A stretch of 64,000 bases of DNA from Capnocytophaga stomatis (GTDB lineage Bacteria; Bacteroidota; Bacteroidia; Flavobacteriales; Flavobacteriaceae): contig NZ_CP022387.1 of assembly GCF_002302635.1 (NCBI RefSeq), positions 496,001 through 560,000 on the forward strand, in the 5' to 3' direction. This document shows, piece by piece, positions 8,317-18,602 of the stretch. The position numbers and the translations under genes were made by a program. The notes beneath the pieces are model-generated. The model ran no database searches. It worked only from the letters and a program-made list of their open reading frames with translations, and had not been told where the DNA came from. The first letter of the stretch is position 1. Each line of letters begins with the position of its first letter.

Positions 8317-11300
8317 TTAGAAACTTATCGTTAAGTTGAAATAATAAGAACGCATTGTTGGTGCTGAAAAATATTCAAAACCAACTGCATTACTTCCTGT
8401 AGCATAAACTGATTCGGGGTCAACACCGTTCAAATGGCTTTTTAGCATCACTACGTTATTCATAGAAAATCCTACTTTTGCATTCTGAGCTCTGAAAGCT
8501 TTCGCCCAAGAATCCGGTAATTTGTAATTCAATTGAATATTTCTGATACGAACATTCGTGGCGTCATACAAGTTATCCTCTGTAATCCCTAAATTTCGAT
8601 TGGATTTTCCTGCTAAAGTTGTCCAGAAAATTTGCGGAGAAACAGCTTTGGTATTTTCTGCGTATCCTCCCTGACCATCCGATACAACTCCGTTGTAAAT
8701 AATATCAGCTCTATCACCATTAACTACAGTGACATCTGAACGACCGCTTGCTTTCAAACCATAATTAGTTCCTGAGAATATTTTACCTCCAAAGCGTCCG
8801 TCAATTAAAACACTTAAACTTAAGTTCTTGTACGTAAACGTATTGGTAAACCCAACCATAACATCAGGTTGCTGATTTCCTAAGTAAAAACTTCCTTCTG
8901 CTGCTTCAGGAATACCGTTGGCATCAACAATAATTCTGCCATAATGCGGACTTGCAGTATCTTCAACGCGAGAGAATTTACTTCCGTAAATAGCTCCATA
9001 ACGTTCTCCCGTAGAAGCCAATATTTTAACATTTTCAAATCCTCCTAAGGCATATTGCGTAATTCCTTCTGTAAGTTCATTAACTGTATTTATGTTTTTA
9101 GAAACGTTCAAATTCATATCCCACATAAAGTTCTCATTTCGAATAGGTTGCCCTGTAAGCATCAACTCAAAACCTTTATTTTCAATATCTCCTGCATTTA
9201 TCTTTTTGGCAGTACGCCCGCTCATTGAATTCAAAGGAATGTTCAATAATTGATTCGTAGCATTTGATTTATAGAAAGATAAATCCACTCCCACACGATT
9301 GTTAAACATTTTGGTTTCCAACCCTACTTCCCAAGATTTAATCAACTCATTTTTTACATTAGGATTGAAAAGAACTGAATTGGTACTACCTGTTGTATTT
9401 CCGTTAGGGTCTGAACCTATTACGTAGTAATTGTACAACTGATATGGTCCCATATCATTACCAACTGCTGCATATGAAGCTCTGATTTTTCCGTAATCAA
9501 ACCAAGAAGGTTTTGCTGAAAATTCTTTATCTAACAATTCTGTAAATACTACGGAAGCACTTACTGACGGATAGAAAAACGAACGATTTGCTTTGCTCAA
9601 GGTTGAAGACCAGTCATTTCTTCCTGTGAAATCCAAATAAGCATAACTATCGTAACTTATTTGATAAGTTCCATAGAATGAGTTAATCTTATGTTGTTTA
9701 TAATCTTGACTTACAGAAGGCGTGCCAACGGAATTATTCACTGAAAACAGATTTGGCACTTCCAATTCTCCAACCGTGATGCCCATACCTGTATGCTTAC
9801 GGCTCATCAAGTTACCCCCAAATGTAGCTGCCATTCCCACTTTTCCGAATAAGTTACTTTTATTGGCACTTAACAAGAAACTCATATTGGTTTCATTAAA
9901 GGTATTTTTCCCGATGCTATATCTTCCTGTGGCTGTCAAAGGTCCTTTTCCGTAAGTTTTGTTTTCCAAGTTAGTTGTGTACAAATCTGTTCCAACTTTC
10001 ACTTCTGCATTTAACCAATCGGTAAATTCGTATTTTACAGAACCATTAAGCAAGAAACGGTCACGAGAATCGCTATTCAAATTATATTTAGTTGCCCAAT
10101 AAGGATTTAAACCATCTTTTGGATGAAACCAAATATGATATCCGTTGGAATTAATTCCTGAACTAAACTCCGAAACATCAACAGTGGAAGGAAGATTAAT
10201 CAATGTTGAAAAAGGATTATCTTTTCGGCTACCATTAATAGGACGGTTATTCACCTTAGAATTAATGTACTGAACTTTGAAATCTGTCGTCCATTTGTTA
10301 TCTTTCCCAAATCGAGATACTGCTCTTGTTATCAAATTCAAACGCTCCAACGTAGAACCGGGAATGGTACTTTCATTATCCACGTGTGTTAAAGAAGTGT
10401 ATAAAGAAGTTCCGTTTTTTAATTGTTGTTGAAACGACACAGAATGCTGAATATCAATTCCCGTATTTAAGAATGAATTAACATTGTCGTACGAACGTAG
10501 AGGTATTTTTTTCTTATCCCAATTCGTAATTGTTTGTCCTTCAATTTTTGGTCCCCAGCTGGAGAAAGAAATCGGGTCATAAACTCCATCTTCTCCCTGA
10601 CCGAAAATATCCTGAACATTAGGTCTCATAAAAACATTTTCAAAACCTACGGAAGAAGAATATGTGATTCCCAATCCTTCGCGTGCTTTACCCGTTTTTG
10701 TGGTAATAAGAATAACCCCGTTACCAGCACGAGAGCCGTACAAAGCAGCCGCAGCAGGACCTTTTAACACCGACATACTTTCGATATCATTCGGATTCAA
10801 ATCTCCCAATCCATTTCCCATATCATTGGAAGGATTCCAAAAATCATTGTTGGAAGCTCCCGTGAAATTGTCCATCGGAACTCCGTCCACAACTACCAAA
10901 GGCTGATTATCACCTGTTAAAGAATTATTCCCACGAAGCACAATTTTGGAAGAACCCGCAGGGCCGTTACTTCCTCTAACAATCTGTAATCCGGCTACTT
11001 TCCCTGAAAAAGCATTTGCTATGTTAGCTTCCCTTGCCTCCACTAAAGCCTCTCCTTTAACTTCTTGTAAGGCATATCCTAAAGATTTCTTTTCACGCTT
11101 AATCCCCAATGCTGTAACAACAACTTCACCGAGTTGCTCAGCCTGTTCTTTCATTACAACGTTAATTTTCAGAGAATTACCACCACCTGTAACTTTTTTG
11201 GTTTGAGTTGTAAATCCAATGTAAGAAAACTCAAGAACGCCACCTTCATTAACTTGTAAAGTATAGTTCCCGTCAAAATCAGTAGAAGTCCCCTTCTTCG

Positions 11301-11439
11301 TTCCTTGTATTAGAACGCTCACACCAGGTAGCGGACTACCTGCCTCATCTGTAACAGTTCCTGTTACGGTCTTTACTTGTGCAAAGAGAGGAAAACTCGC
11401 TATAAAAAGCACAAGTAAGCATAAAACTCTCCTGTTCAT
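8317..11439 (-). CDS. SusC/RagA-family TonB-dependent outer-membrane receptor
   Basis: 1040 residues. Signal peptide (1-20, ending SFPLFAQ), then a carboxypeptidase-regulatory-like domain (~24-105, GTVTDEAGSPLPGVSVLIQG), then the TonB plug (~115-235, with GEVVVTALGI and the conserved VLKGPAAAALYGSRAGNG), then a 22-strand barrel ending in aromatic YYFNLTISF. It imports oligomers bound by the SusD-like partner, powered by TonB/ExbBD, which are not in this window. It is first in a two-gene operon with its own promoter and a shared terminator after the SusD gene. No ECF sigma/anti-sigma pair or hybrid sensor lies alongside, so regulation may be constitutive or in trans. Confidence 0.95.
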   Translation of the reverse strand: MNRRVLCLLVLFIASFPLFAQVKTVTGTVTDEAGSPLPGVSVLIQGTKKGTSTDFDGNYTLQVNEGGVLEFSYIGFTTQTKKVTGGGNSLKINVVMKEQAEQLGEVVVTALGIKREKKSLGYALQEVKGEALVEAREANIANAFSGKVAGLQIVRGSNGPAGSSKIVLRGNNSLTGDNQPLVVVDGVPMDNFTGASNNDFWNPSNDMGNGLGDLNPNDIESMSVLKGPAAAALYGSRAGNGVILITTKTGKAREGLGITYSSSVGFENVFMRPNVQDIFGQGEDGVYDPISFSSWGPKIEGQTITNWDKKKIPLRSYDNVNSFLNTGIDIQHSVSFQQQLKNGTSLYTSLTHVDNESTIPGSTLERLNLITRAVSRFGKDNKWTTDFKVQYINSKVNNRPINGSRKDNPFSTLINLPSTVDVSEFSSGINSNGYHIWFHPKDGLNPYWATKYNLNSDSRDRFLLNGSVKYEFTDWLNAEVKVGTDLYTTNLENKTYGKGPLTATGRYSIGKNTFNETNMSFLLSANKSNLFGKVGMAATFGGNLMSRKHTGMGITVGELEVPNLFSVNNSVGTPSVSQDYKQHKINSFYGTYQISYDSYAYLDFTGRNDWSSTLSKANRSFFYPSVSASVVFTELLDKEFSAKPSWFDYGKIRASYAAVGNDMGPYQLYNYYVIGSDPNGNTTGSTNSVLFNPNVKNELIKSWEVGLETKMFNNRVGVDLSFYKSNATNQLLNIPLNSMSGRTAKKINAGDIENKGFELMLTGQPIRNENFMWDMNLNVSKNINTVNELTEGITQYALGGFENVKILASTGERYGAIYGSKFSRVEDTASPHYGRIIVDANGIPEAAEGSFYLGNQQPDVMVGFTNTFTYKNLSLSVLIDGRFGGKIFSGTNYGLKASGRSDVTVVNGDRADIIYNGVVSDGQGGYAENTKAVSPQIFWTTLAGKSNRNLGITEDNLYDATNVRIRNIQLNYKLPDSWAKAFRAQNAKVGFSMNNVVMLKSHLNGVDPESVYATGSNAVGFEYFSAPTMRSYYFNLTISF

Positions 11440-11479
11440 ACTTTATCGTTTATTAAGTTAATACTCAAAAAAAGTCCTA

Positions 11480-11487
11480 CAAAAGTA
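11480..11487 (-). promoter_or_regulatory. TAnnTTTG -7 element for the SusCD operon
   Basis: On the minus strand this reads TACTTTTG, 41 bases before the susC-like ATG. A clear -33 TTG at the usual spacing is not seen. Confidence 0.6.
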
Positions 11488-11654
11488 CAAGATAATATTG
11501 TTTTATAAAAGTTTTATATTAAAATTTTATTTTTTTATGATAAAAATCAGTTTTTGAAGCTTCTCAAAAGTTATTTTCTTTCCGAAAGTAATATAATTTA
11601 TAGTTTGGTACGGTTATTGCCCTATTATTTTCGGAAATTTAAAATTTACAGAAT

Positions 11655-12233
11655 ATGAAAAAGACGTTCTTAACATTTTCGGTGATTCTCACGCTGTTAT
11701 TTTCCGTGAGTGCTTATTCACAACTTAACATTGGTGTAAAAGCTGGTGCTAATTTGGGAAAAATTGATGGTGTTGCCTACAAAGACAATTTCAAATTAGG
11801 TTACCAATTGGGTGGTTTTGTGAGTGTTGGGCTTCTTGATAAGTTAGCAATACAAGGTGAAGTTCTATTTGACCAAACAAATACTACCATTGAAGATTCT
11901 TACGCTTCAATTTGGAATGACAAATTCGATAAAGGGAAAAAGCTGAACTATTTAAACGTTCCTGTTTTACTCAAATTCAATCAAAACGGATTTATTTCGT
12001 TACTTGCAGGTCCTCAGTTCAGTATCTTGACCAATCGCGGTGATAATTTATGGCAAAACGGAGAAAAACTTTTTAAAAGCTCCGATTTTTCGTTCCTTGC
12101 AGGAGCAGAAATAAACCTAAGCCCCTTCTTTGTTTACGGACGCTATGTTTGGGGCTTCTATGATATTAGCGATTTTTTAAAAGAAAAGGCTAAAACGCAA
12201 CAAATTCAGGTTGGAGTCGGATTGAAATTCTAA
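11655..12233 (+). CDS. Outer-membrane beta-barrel protein (PorT-like)
   Basis: 192 residues. The signal peptide ends near SVSAYSQ. The mature part opens LNIGVKAGANLGK, the standard start of the small eight-stranded outer-membrane barrel family (OMP_b-brl_2/PorT-like). Amphipathic strands repeat to the end, closing with a typical aromatic-plus-Phe strand (QIQVGVGLKF). It is monocistronic with a perfect palindromic terminator. Family function is structural or unknown. It is too short and too general to be called PorT itself, which belongs to the type IX secretion system. Confidence 0.85.
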   Translation: MKKTFLTFSVILTLLFSVSAYSQLNIGVKAGANLGKIDGVAYKDNFKLGYQLGGFVSVGLLDKLAIQGEVLFDQTNTTIEDSYASIWNDKFDKGKKLNYLNVPVLLKFNQNGFISLLAGPQFSILTNRGDNLWQNGEKLFKSSDFSFLAGAEINLSPFFVYGRYVWGFYDISDFLKEKAKTQQIQVGVGLKF

Positions 12234-12253
12234 TCGGTTATCTATAATTGGTA

Positions 12254-12285
12254 AAATCCCAGTAATGAGCTCATTACTGGGATTT
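12254..12285. terminator. Perfect 32-bp palindromic terminator
   Basis: AAATCCCAGTAATGAG is followed at once by its exact reverse complement. It follows the porin gene (+) and faces the end of the RND pump gene (-). The hairpin has no unpaired loop bases other than those forced by turning. Confidence 0.8.
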
Positions 12286-12343
12286 CTGTTTGAAGTAATT
12301 TAGCATTTGCAATTATTCAGAAGAATAAAAGCTATATCAAATT

Positions 12344-15300
12344 CTACATTCTTACCTTTCTTCCTACGAATCGCTCTTGTAAATGCTGGAAAATCACGAA
12401 TAAAACCGGAATAACTATCAATCCTAAGAACGTTCCTATAAGTAATCCGCTTACAGCTCCCGTTGCCACAGAACGATTCCCTGCCGCACCAATTCCTGAG
12501 GCAAATACCAATGGCAATAGCCCTACAATAAAGGCAAATGAGGTCATCAAAATAGGTCGCAAACGTGCCATTGCTGCATTGATAGCTGAACGCGACAGGC
12601 TCTCCCCGTGGTGTCGGCGTTGTTCGGCAAACTCAATAATCAAGATAGCATTCTTAGCCAACAATCCAACTAACATAATGAGCGAAATCTGAAAATAAAT
12701 GTTATTTTCCAAGCCAAATAACCATTGTCCCAGATAAGCTCCCATTATCCCAAAAGGTAGCGAGCAGATTACCCCCAAAGGAAGGATATAACTTTCATAT
12801 TGTGCTGAAAGAATAAAATAAGTAAATATCAAGCTAAGTACAAAAATGATAGCTGTCTGCGAGCCAGAACCTTGTTCTTCACGTGTAATTCCTGTATAAT
12901 CAATGCTATAATTTGCCCCAAGACTTTCAGCTGCTACTTCCTCAATGGCACGTAAGGCATCACCTGTACTGTATCCTTCGGCATTAGCTCCTGAAAGATT
13001 TACAGAAGTAAAAAGATTATAACGATTCAAGCTCTGAGGACCGAAAGCCCTTTCCAACGTTACAAATTGTGAAATCGGAGTCATTTCACCTGATGCTGTT
13101 TTCACCATCAAGCCATTTAAGTTATTTATATCCTTTCTATCATCGGGAAGTGCCTGAACCATCACACGAAATTGCTTCCCGTACTTAGTAAAATCAGTAG
13201 CATACACACCTCCTATATAGCTTTGAAGAGAATGCAAAATAGTACTTACATTTACTCCCGACTGTACTGCACGCTCTACATTTAACGTCATCTGATATTG
13301 CGGATAATTCGCATTGAAAGAAGTTTGCACATATTGTATTTCAGGTCGTTGCATTAGCTTTCCGATAAACTCCTGTGATACTCGCTCCAAATCTTTAATC
13401 TCTCCTCCTGCCCTATCAAGAAGTACTATTGAGAATCCTGAACTCATACCAAAGCCAGGAACTGCTGGTGGTTGAAAAAAGATAACGCGAGCCTCTGGAA
13501 TATCTGAAACTGCTTTGAAAGCCTGCATTGTAATAGCTTGTATGGATTGATTGGGGTCTGACAGACGTTCTTCAAAAGGCTTCAAACGTAAAAAACCCAT
13601 ACCATAATTACTCCCCGCACCAGAAATAAAACTTCTACCTGTAATAGCTGTTACGGAACTTACCCCTGGTATCTTTCTCAGTTTTTGTTGTGCTTCTTCC
13701 ATTACAGCTGCTGTACGCTCCATTGAAGCTCCTGGTATCAATTGAGCATCTATAAATAACAATCCATTATCTTCCGTAGGTACAAAACCTGATTTCATCT
13801 GACTGTTAGCCACATAAAACCCTACACCAGCTAAGGCAAATAATACCAAAGTTACCCACTTATGACGTAAAAAGAAGGTAAACGTTTTTCCATATCGTTT
13901 GGTAGCAGCATCGAAAGCAATATTGAATTTATGAAAGAATTTCTGCAAGAAGGATTTGTTGGCATATTCCTTATGTGAGTGGGGTTTTAGGAATAATGCA
14001 CATAGCACAGGACTAAGTGTAAGGGCATTCACCGCTGAAATAGCAATAGCTACAATAAGTGTTATCCCAAATTGCTTATAAAATACACCCGTTGTTCCAC
14101 CTATAAAGGTTACAGGAATGAATACTGCTGCCATTACCAGAGTTACAGAAATGATTGCTCCTGAAATCTCGTGCATTGCCTCGATAGTTGCATTTCTTGC
14201 TTTATCTCCTGTGCGTTCCATTTTAGCGTGAACAGCCTCCACCACGATAATCGCATCGTCCACCACAATACCAATAGCAAGCACCAAGGCAAAAAGTGTA
14301 AGCATATTAATTGAATAACCAAACAAATTCAAGAAGAAAAACGTACCTACAATAGATACTGGCACTGCAATAGCAGGAATAAGCGTAGAACGGAAATCCT
14401 GCAAGAAGATATAAACTACTAAAAACACTAATAAGAAGGCTTCTAAAAGTGTAGTAAGTACCTTTGATATGGAGGCTTCCAAGAACTCATTGGTATCATA
14501 ATTAATCGTATAGCTTATCCCTTCGGGAAATGTAGGTTGTGCCTTTTCCAAGTATGACTTAATATCATTAATAATATCCTGTGCATTGGAGCCTGGCGTT
14601 TGGAAAATACCCATAGACACTGCTGGATTTCCATTATTCTTAGCAAATCCAGTATAGGAAAGAGCTCCTAACTCTATCTTTGCTACATCTTTCAATCGCA
14701 GAATTCTACCTCCATCTATCGCTTTGATGACAATATTTTCATACTCAGTTACTTCATTGAACTTACCTTTATATTTGATGGTATATTCATAGATGCTTCC
14801 GCTGTTTTGCCCCAATGTACCTGCTGCGGCTTCTCTACTCTGGCTGGTGATAGCTGAGGTAACTTCGGACGGATTTAGTTTATAGGCTGAAAGTTTCTGA
14901 GGATTGAGCCATATTCGCATAGAATAATCCTTCGCTCCGAATACTGATGCATCACCTACTCCATTAATACGCTTAATGGCAGGAACTACGTTAATATTCA
15001 TATAGTTCTGGATAAAGATATCATTCAGCTCTGGATTTTCTGAATAGAAAGTTAGGAACATCAATGCTCCTGAGTTTTGTTTTTGGGTGATAACTCCTGA
15101 TTGCGTAACCTCCGAAGGTAATATAGCATTAGCTCGTGCAACCCTATTTTGCACATTTACCACTGCAATATCCGGATTAGTTCCCTGCTTAAAATATACA
15201 GAAATACTTGCAGAACCGCTATTGTTTGCCGTAGAGGTAATATAATCCATATTTTCTACCCCATTGATTTGTTCTTCAAGGGGAATTACCACCGATTTTA

Positions 15301-15472
15301 GCACCGTTTCTGCATTTGCACCCGTATAATTAGCCGAAACCGTTACCGTTACAGGGGCAATATCAGGATACTGCGATACAGGCAATGCTACTATTCCTAA
15401 AATACCTACAATAACTATCAAAATGGAAATAACCGTTGATAGTACAGGTCTGTCAATAAATTTTTTTATCAT
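12344..15472 (-). CDS. RND efflux pump, inner-membrane transporter (HAE1/AcrB type)
   Basis: 1042 residues, the standard length for AcrB-like pumps. The first membrane helix follows MIKKFIDRPVLSTVISI. Two large periplasmic loops and twelve helices are apparent. The proton-relay Asp pair lies in helix 4 (GIVVDDAIIVVEAVH, near residue 405). The C-terminal RPILMTSFAFIVGLLPLVFASG is conserved. It exports drugs, detergents or bile-type compounds by proton antiport together with the adaptor and outer-membrane channel encoded upstream. Unusually, it is separated from them by a DUF6261-like gene and two noncoding gaps, so it may have its own transcript. Confidence 0.95.
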   Translation of the reverse strand: MIKKFIDRPVLSTVISILIVIVGILGIVALPVSQYPDIAPVTVTVSANYTGANAETVLKSVVIPLEEQINGVENMDYITSTANNSGSASISVYFKQGTNPDIAVVNVQNRVARANAILPSEVTQSGVITQKQNSGALMFLTFYSENPELNDIFIQNYMNINVVPAIKRINGVGDASVFGAKDYSMRIWLNPQKLSAYKLNPSEVTSAITSQSREAAAGTLGQNSGSIYEYTIKYKGKFNEVTEYENIVIKAIDGGRILRLKDVAKIELGALSYTGFAKNNGNPAVSMGIFQTPGSNAQDIINDIKSYLEKAQPTFPEGISYTINYDTNEFLEASISKVLTTLLEAFLLVFLVVYIFLQDFRSTLIPAIAVPVSIVGTFFFLNLFGYSINMLTLFALVLAIGIVVDDAIIVVEAVHAKMERTGDKARNATIEAMHEISGAIISVTLVMAAVFIPVTFIGGTTGVFYKQFGITLIVAIAISAVNALTLSPVLCALFLKPHSHKEYANKSFLQKFFHKFNIAFDAATKRYGKTFTFFLRHKWVTLVLFALAGVGFYVANSQMKSGFVPTEDNGLLFIDAQLIPGASMERTAAVMEEAQQKLRKIPGVSSVTAITGRSFISGAGSNYGMGFLRLKPFEERLSDPNQSIQAITMQAFKAVSDIPEARVIFFQPPAVPGFGMSSGFSIVLLDRAGGEIKDLERVSQEFIGKLMQRPEIQYVQTSFNANYPQYQMTLNVERAVQSGVNVSTILHSLQSYIGGVYATDFTKYGKQFRVMVQALPDDRKDINNLNGLMVKTASGEMTPISQFVTLERAFGPQSLNRYNLFTSVNLSGANAEGYSTGDALRAIEEVAAESLGANYSIDYTGITREEQGSGSQTAIIFVLSLIFTYFILSAQYESYILPLGVICSLPFGIMGAYLGQWLFGLENNIYFQISLIMLVGLLAKNAILIIEFAEQRRHHGESLSRSAINAAMARLRPILMTSFAFIVGLLPLVFASGIGAAGNRSVATGAVSGLLIGTFLGLIVIPVLFVIFQHLQERFVGRKVRM

Positions 15473-15502
15473 ACTTTTTATTTGCTAATAGATATTATTT
15501 AA

Positions 15503-15540
15503 TCTGTGTAAGCCCTTGACCTCTCTTGGACTTACACAGA
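15503..15540. other. Hairpin between the DUF6261-like gene and the RND pump gene
   Basis: The arms TCTGTGTAAG / CTTACACAGA enclose a loop of about 18 bases in the 130-bp gap. No T-run follows on the minus strand, so it is more likely a leader structure or operator than a classic terminator. Confidence 0.5.
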
Positions 15541-15602
15541 ATATTTTTGGCTTATTAATTTTATACATTTAACATATAAAATCAATATCTGCCTATAATA
15601 CA

Positions 15603-16373
15603 TCACGATACAGAAGGAACATTTTCTTCCTTAGTTGATATATTTTTGTTTGCTTTAAGCTGACCTAAACGCTGTTTGTATGCATTCATCGTATCTTCCA
15701 TTAACTTACTGAGCAAGGTAATAAAATTTTTGCTTTCTTCTGATGGGTGTATTACATTATTAGAAAAAGCGAAGCGAACTAACTCCTTATATAAAACGTG
15801 AGCTTCTTTACGTACCTTTTTCACATTGATTAATGGTGTTGTAGCCTGTGTTTCAGCACGCACTCCCACCAATTCCTGATATCGGGTATTGGCTTGCTTT
15901 AAAGAAGCCACAGCGTGTGATACACTCAATGCATTCAAGTGCTTAGAGATTTCAGGCTTTTCCAAATCTTTAATCAATGCATCGATAGCTTGCGACTTTT
16001 GTCGAGTAGGTAAAGATTGTACTTTTGAGTAGCTTTTAAATTCATTAACAAGCACTTGTGATGCTTCTTTATGTGCTGCTAATGAGCTTTTTTTACCTAA
16101 CTTAAAAGAAGAAAGCAAATAAGACAGCAATTCATTACGTTGCTTATCTAACACATTAATCTCCATTGACTCTTTGCTTGAACGACTTTGCCGAGAGGCT
16201 TCCGTAAGCAAATCCAATTTCGTTTGAATATCTGTAAATAACTCTTGACGTATGGATAACTTGTCCAAATTATCTACATCTATCAGTTTCACCACCCCTT
16301 TTATAAATTGGGCATACTCATCATTGTTTAACTTAACAAGATTTGGTAACGAAATATCCATTAATACGCTCAT
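15603..16373 (-). CDS. DUF6261-like protein inside the efflux gene cluster
   Basis: 256 residues, almost all predicted helix, with no signal peptide or membrane segment. The N-terminal helix pair, the central Q/K/E-rich region and the length match the DUF6261 group of Bacteroidota, whose function is unknown. The protein at 45159-45884 has the same architecture. The gene lies between the outer-membrane channel gene and the pump gene, flanked by 370 bp and 130 bp of noncoding DNA, so it looks inserted rather than part of the pump. The start ATG at 16373 is the first in frame. The family call is from general resemblance. Confidence 0.6.
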   Translation of the reverse strand: MSVLMDISLPNLVKLNNDEYAQFIKGVVKLIDVDNLDKLSIRQELFTDIQTKLDLLTEASRQSRSSKESMEINVLDKQRNELLSYLLSSFKLGKKSSLAAHKEASQVLVNEFKSYSKVQSLPTRQKSQAIDALIKDLEKPEISKHLNALSVSHAVASLKQANTRYQELVGVRAETQATTPLINVKKVRKEAHVLYKELVRFAFSNNVIHPSEESKNFITLLSKLMEDTMNAYKQRLGQLKANKNISTKEENVPSVS

Positions 16374-16743
16374 AACTTATTATTTTTAAAAATTAAACTT
16401 CATTTATATAATCTTATTTCAAATACAATTCATAAATAAATTATTCTATTTAATTGTTTCTAATCACTTTTATATATTGTACAATATATAAATACTTCAA
16501 TACAATAGGTTTTATCATTTATAGTAACAATAAACTACACAATACTACAACTATTAATTTTTACACTCATAAAAAACACATCACTACACCAGATACAATT
16601 AATTAGAATTACAATAAAGACCTCAATACAACAATTTCAACAACACAAACCCACAATAAAGACCACAATACACTAACTATTTTTTTTAATGATTTCTTAC
16701 GCAATATCAGTACCACTATTTCATAAATCAATACTATCTAAAA
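16374..16743. other. Noncoding AT-rich gap in the efflux cluster
   Basis: 370 bp with no credible gene. It has a skewed composition, with many CAATA and ACAAC steps, and two imperfect copies of CAATAAAGACC (near 16612 and 16652). It is probably the promoter and leader of the DUF6261-like gene. Confidence 0.45.
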
Positions 16744-18135
16744 TCATCGCCAGCCACCACCCAAAGCCTTATAAAGCACAATTCCATACTGCATTCTCAT
16801 AAACTGAGCATTTGCAAGGGATAATTCAGCATTCAATCGATTAACTTCCGAAGTTATTACCTCCAAATAACTTGCCATTCCACTATTAAATAACTCTTTG
16901 GAATAGTCTGTCGCTTTTTGGTAAGACTCCATTTCTTTTTGTTTTATCTGTATAAACTCATCTTGTGAAGTAAAATTTTGCATTGCATCTGAAACTTCTT
17001 TCCCTGCGATGAGTAATGCTTTTTGAAATCCTAATAAAGCAATCTCTTTATTAATTCCGCTTACTTCATATTGTGTGCGTATCTGTCGGCGATTAAATAA
17101 AGGTTGTGTAAGCCCTGCAATGAAATTCGCAAATATAGACTTTACTGAAAACCATTGCTCAATATCAGTACTTGTAACCCCTGCACGAGCTGTAAGGGTC
17201 AATGACGGATAAAATCCTGCACGTGCTACATTATGCAGTTCAAAGGCATTGATAAGGTTATACTCTGCACGCTTTACATCGGGTCGGTTTTCAAGTAAAC
17301 TAAGGGTATATCCTTGCTTGAAGTCAGTAGGGAACTGTTGTTCTTCCAGCTTTGTACGTTTAATGGCTTGTGGATTTTCTGCCAGTAGTACTGCTATGCT
17401 ATTTTCTAATGCCCAGATAGCATTGTTTACAGTAATTAATTGTGATTGTGCATTGTATAAAAGTGCCTGAGTTTGTTGCACAGCTACTTCTGTGGTAATC
17501 CCTGCACCTTTAAGTGTCTGAGTAGTTTCCAAACTGGCTTTCCGTAGCTTGATGGTTTCCTGTAATATTTCACGTTGCTTATCATACATTAACAGTTGAT
17601 AATAAGCTGTTGCCAGTGTAGCCACCACTTCGGACTGTACCGCCTGATGCACTGAAACGGAAGACAGATACGAGGCATAACTCGCCTTCTTTTGAGCGTT
17701 TAATTTTCCCCATATATCGGCTTCCCAAGAGGCATTTACTGTCAAATCCCATACGTTGTTATAGCTTCTTTCCGCCTGCAATGGATTTGCATTGAGTGAA
17801 GATGTGCTACGCGTATAGCTTGCTGATGTTGTAGCCGAAGGAAAGAAGGTACTCTTGCTTTGTTTTAAATAGGCTTGTGCCGAAGCGACATTCTGTAATG
17901 CCACTCTGATATCCAAATTTTCGGTCAAAGCCTTGCCGATATACTGCTGTAACACTTTATCGGTAAAAATATCCTTCCACGACACCACCGCCGAACTGAG
18001 GCTATCTGCTGAAACATTCTCAGTACGGAACAATTTGCTATCTACCAGCTGTGGTCGCTCATAGTTTTTTCGGGCAGCACACGATGTCAGCAGGACAGTA
18101 GCTATCGTAACTCCTATTATTTTAAATATATTCAT
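16744..18135 (-). CDS. RND efflux outer-membrane channel lipoprotein (OprM/NodT family)
   Basis: 463 residues. Lipoprotein signal ending in LLTSC (Cys19). The body shows the two repeated long-helix plus beta-barrel halves of the TolC/OprM superfamily; SWKDIFTDKVLQQYIGKALTENLDIRVALQNVASAQAYL is the typical first-helix region, with a second copy near LLENRPDVKRAEYNL. It forms the trimeric exit duct for the RND pump. It lies downstream of the adaptor gene but 467 bp away, separated by 84-bp repeats. Family and role are secure; the substrate is not known. Confidence 0.93.
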   Translation of the reverse strand: MNIFKIIGVTIATVLLTSCAARKNYERPQLVDSKLFRTENVSADSLSSAVVSWKDIFTDKVLQQYIGKALTENLDIRVALQNVASAQAYLKQSKSTFFPSATTSASYTRSTSSLNANPLQAERSYNNVWDLTVNASWEADIWGKLNAQKKASYASYLSSVSVHQAVQSEVVATLATAYYQLLMYDKQREILQETIKLRKASLETTQTLKGAGITTEVAVQQTQALLYNAQSQLITVNNAIWALENSIAVLLAENPQAIKRTKLEEQQFPTDFKQGYTLSLLENRPDVKRAEYNLINAFELHNVARAGFYPSLTLTARAGVTSTDIEQWFSVKSIFANFIAGLTQPLFNRRQIRTQYEVSGINKEIALLGFQKALLIAGKEVSDAMQNFTSQDEFIQIKQKEMESYQKATDYSKELFNSGMASYLEVITSEVNRLNAELSLANAQFMRMQYGIVLYKALGGGWR

Positions 18136-18236
18136 TATTAAATTATTTTATACTGCAATTTTTTTTTATTTACATCTCCCTTGCCCCCTTCGAAGGGGGA
18201 ATTTTTACTAAAAACAGTTTTAGAATACCTCTAAAC

Positions 18237-18516
18237 TCCCCCTTTGAAAGGGACAGAGGTATGTCTTCTTCAAACTATATAAAAGCTCTTACTAAAAACA
18301 GCTCTATCAAATTCCTACATTCCCCCTTTGAAGGGGGCAGGGGGATGTCTTCTTCAAACTATATAAAAACTTTTACTAAAAACAGCCCTATCAAATTCTT
18401 ACACTCCCCCTTTGAAAGGGACAGAGGTATGTCTTCTTCAAACTATATAAAAGCTCTTACTAAAAACAGCTCTATCAAATTCCTACATTCCCCCTTTGAA
18501 GGGAGCAGAGAAATGT
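18237..18516. repeat. 84-bp tandem repeat with REP-like hairpins
   Basis: Units begin at 18237, 18321, 18405 and (partial) 18489, exactly 84 bp apart. A decayed copy of the hairpin part lies just before, near 18185. Each unit opens with an imperfect palindrome, CCCCCTTTGAAGGGGG or a variant, followed by an AT-rich linker. Units 1 and 3 share one version of the hairpin flank and units 2 and 4 are closer to another. The block separates the adaptor gene from the outer-membrane channel gene. Confidence 0.9.
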
Positions 18517-18602
18517 TTTATACGTTAAATAAAAGAGCTTATTTCTATTTTAATTATAAGAAATTGTGCGTTGATTAACCTCTGTTATTTGTTCATTATC
18601 TT

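Noticed and set aside
18261-18578. A 105-codon plus-strand frame with a 28-residue repeat
   Set aside because: The period comes from the 84-bp noncoding repeat. There is no promoter or plausible start, and it is antisense to the gap in the efflux cluster.
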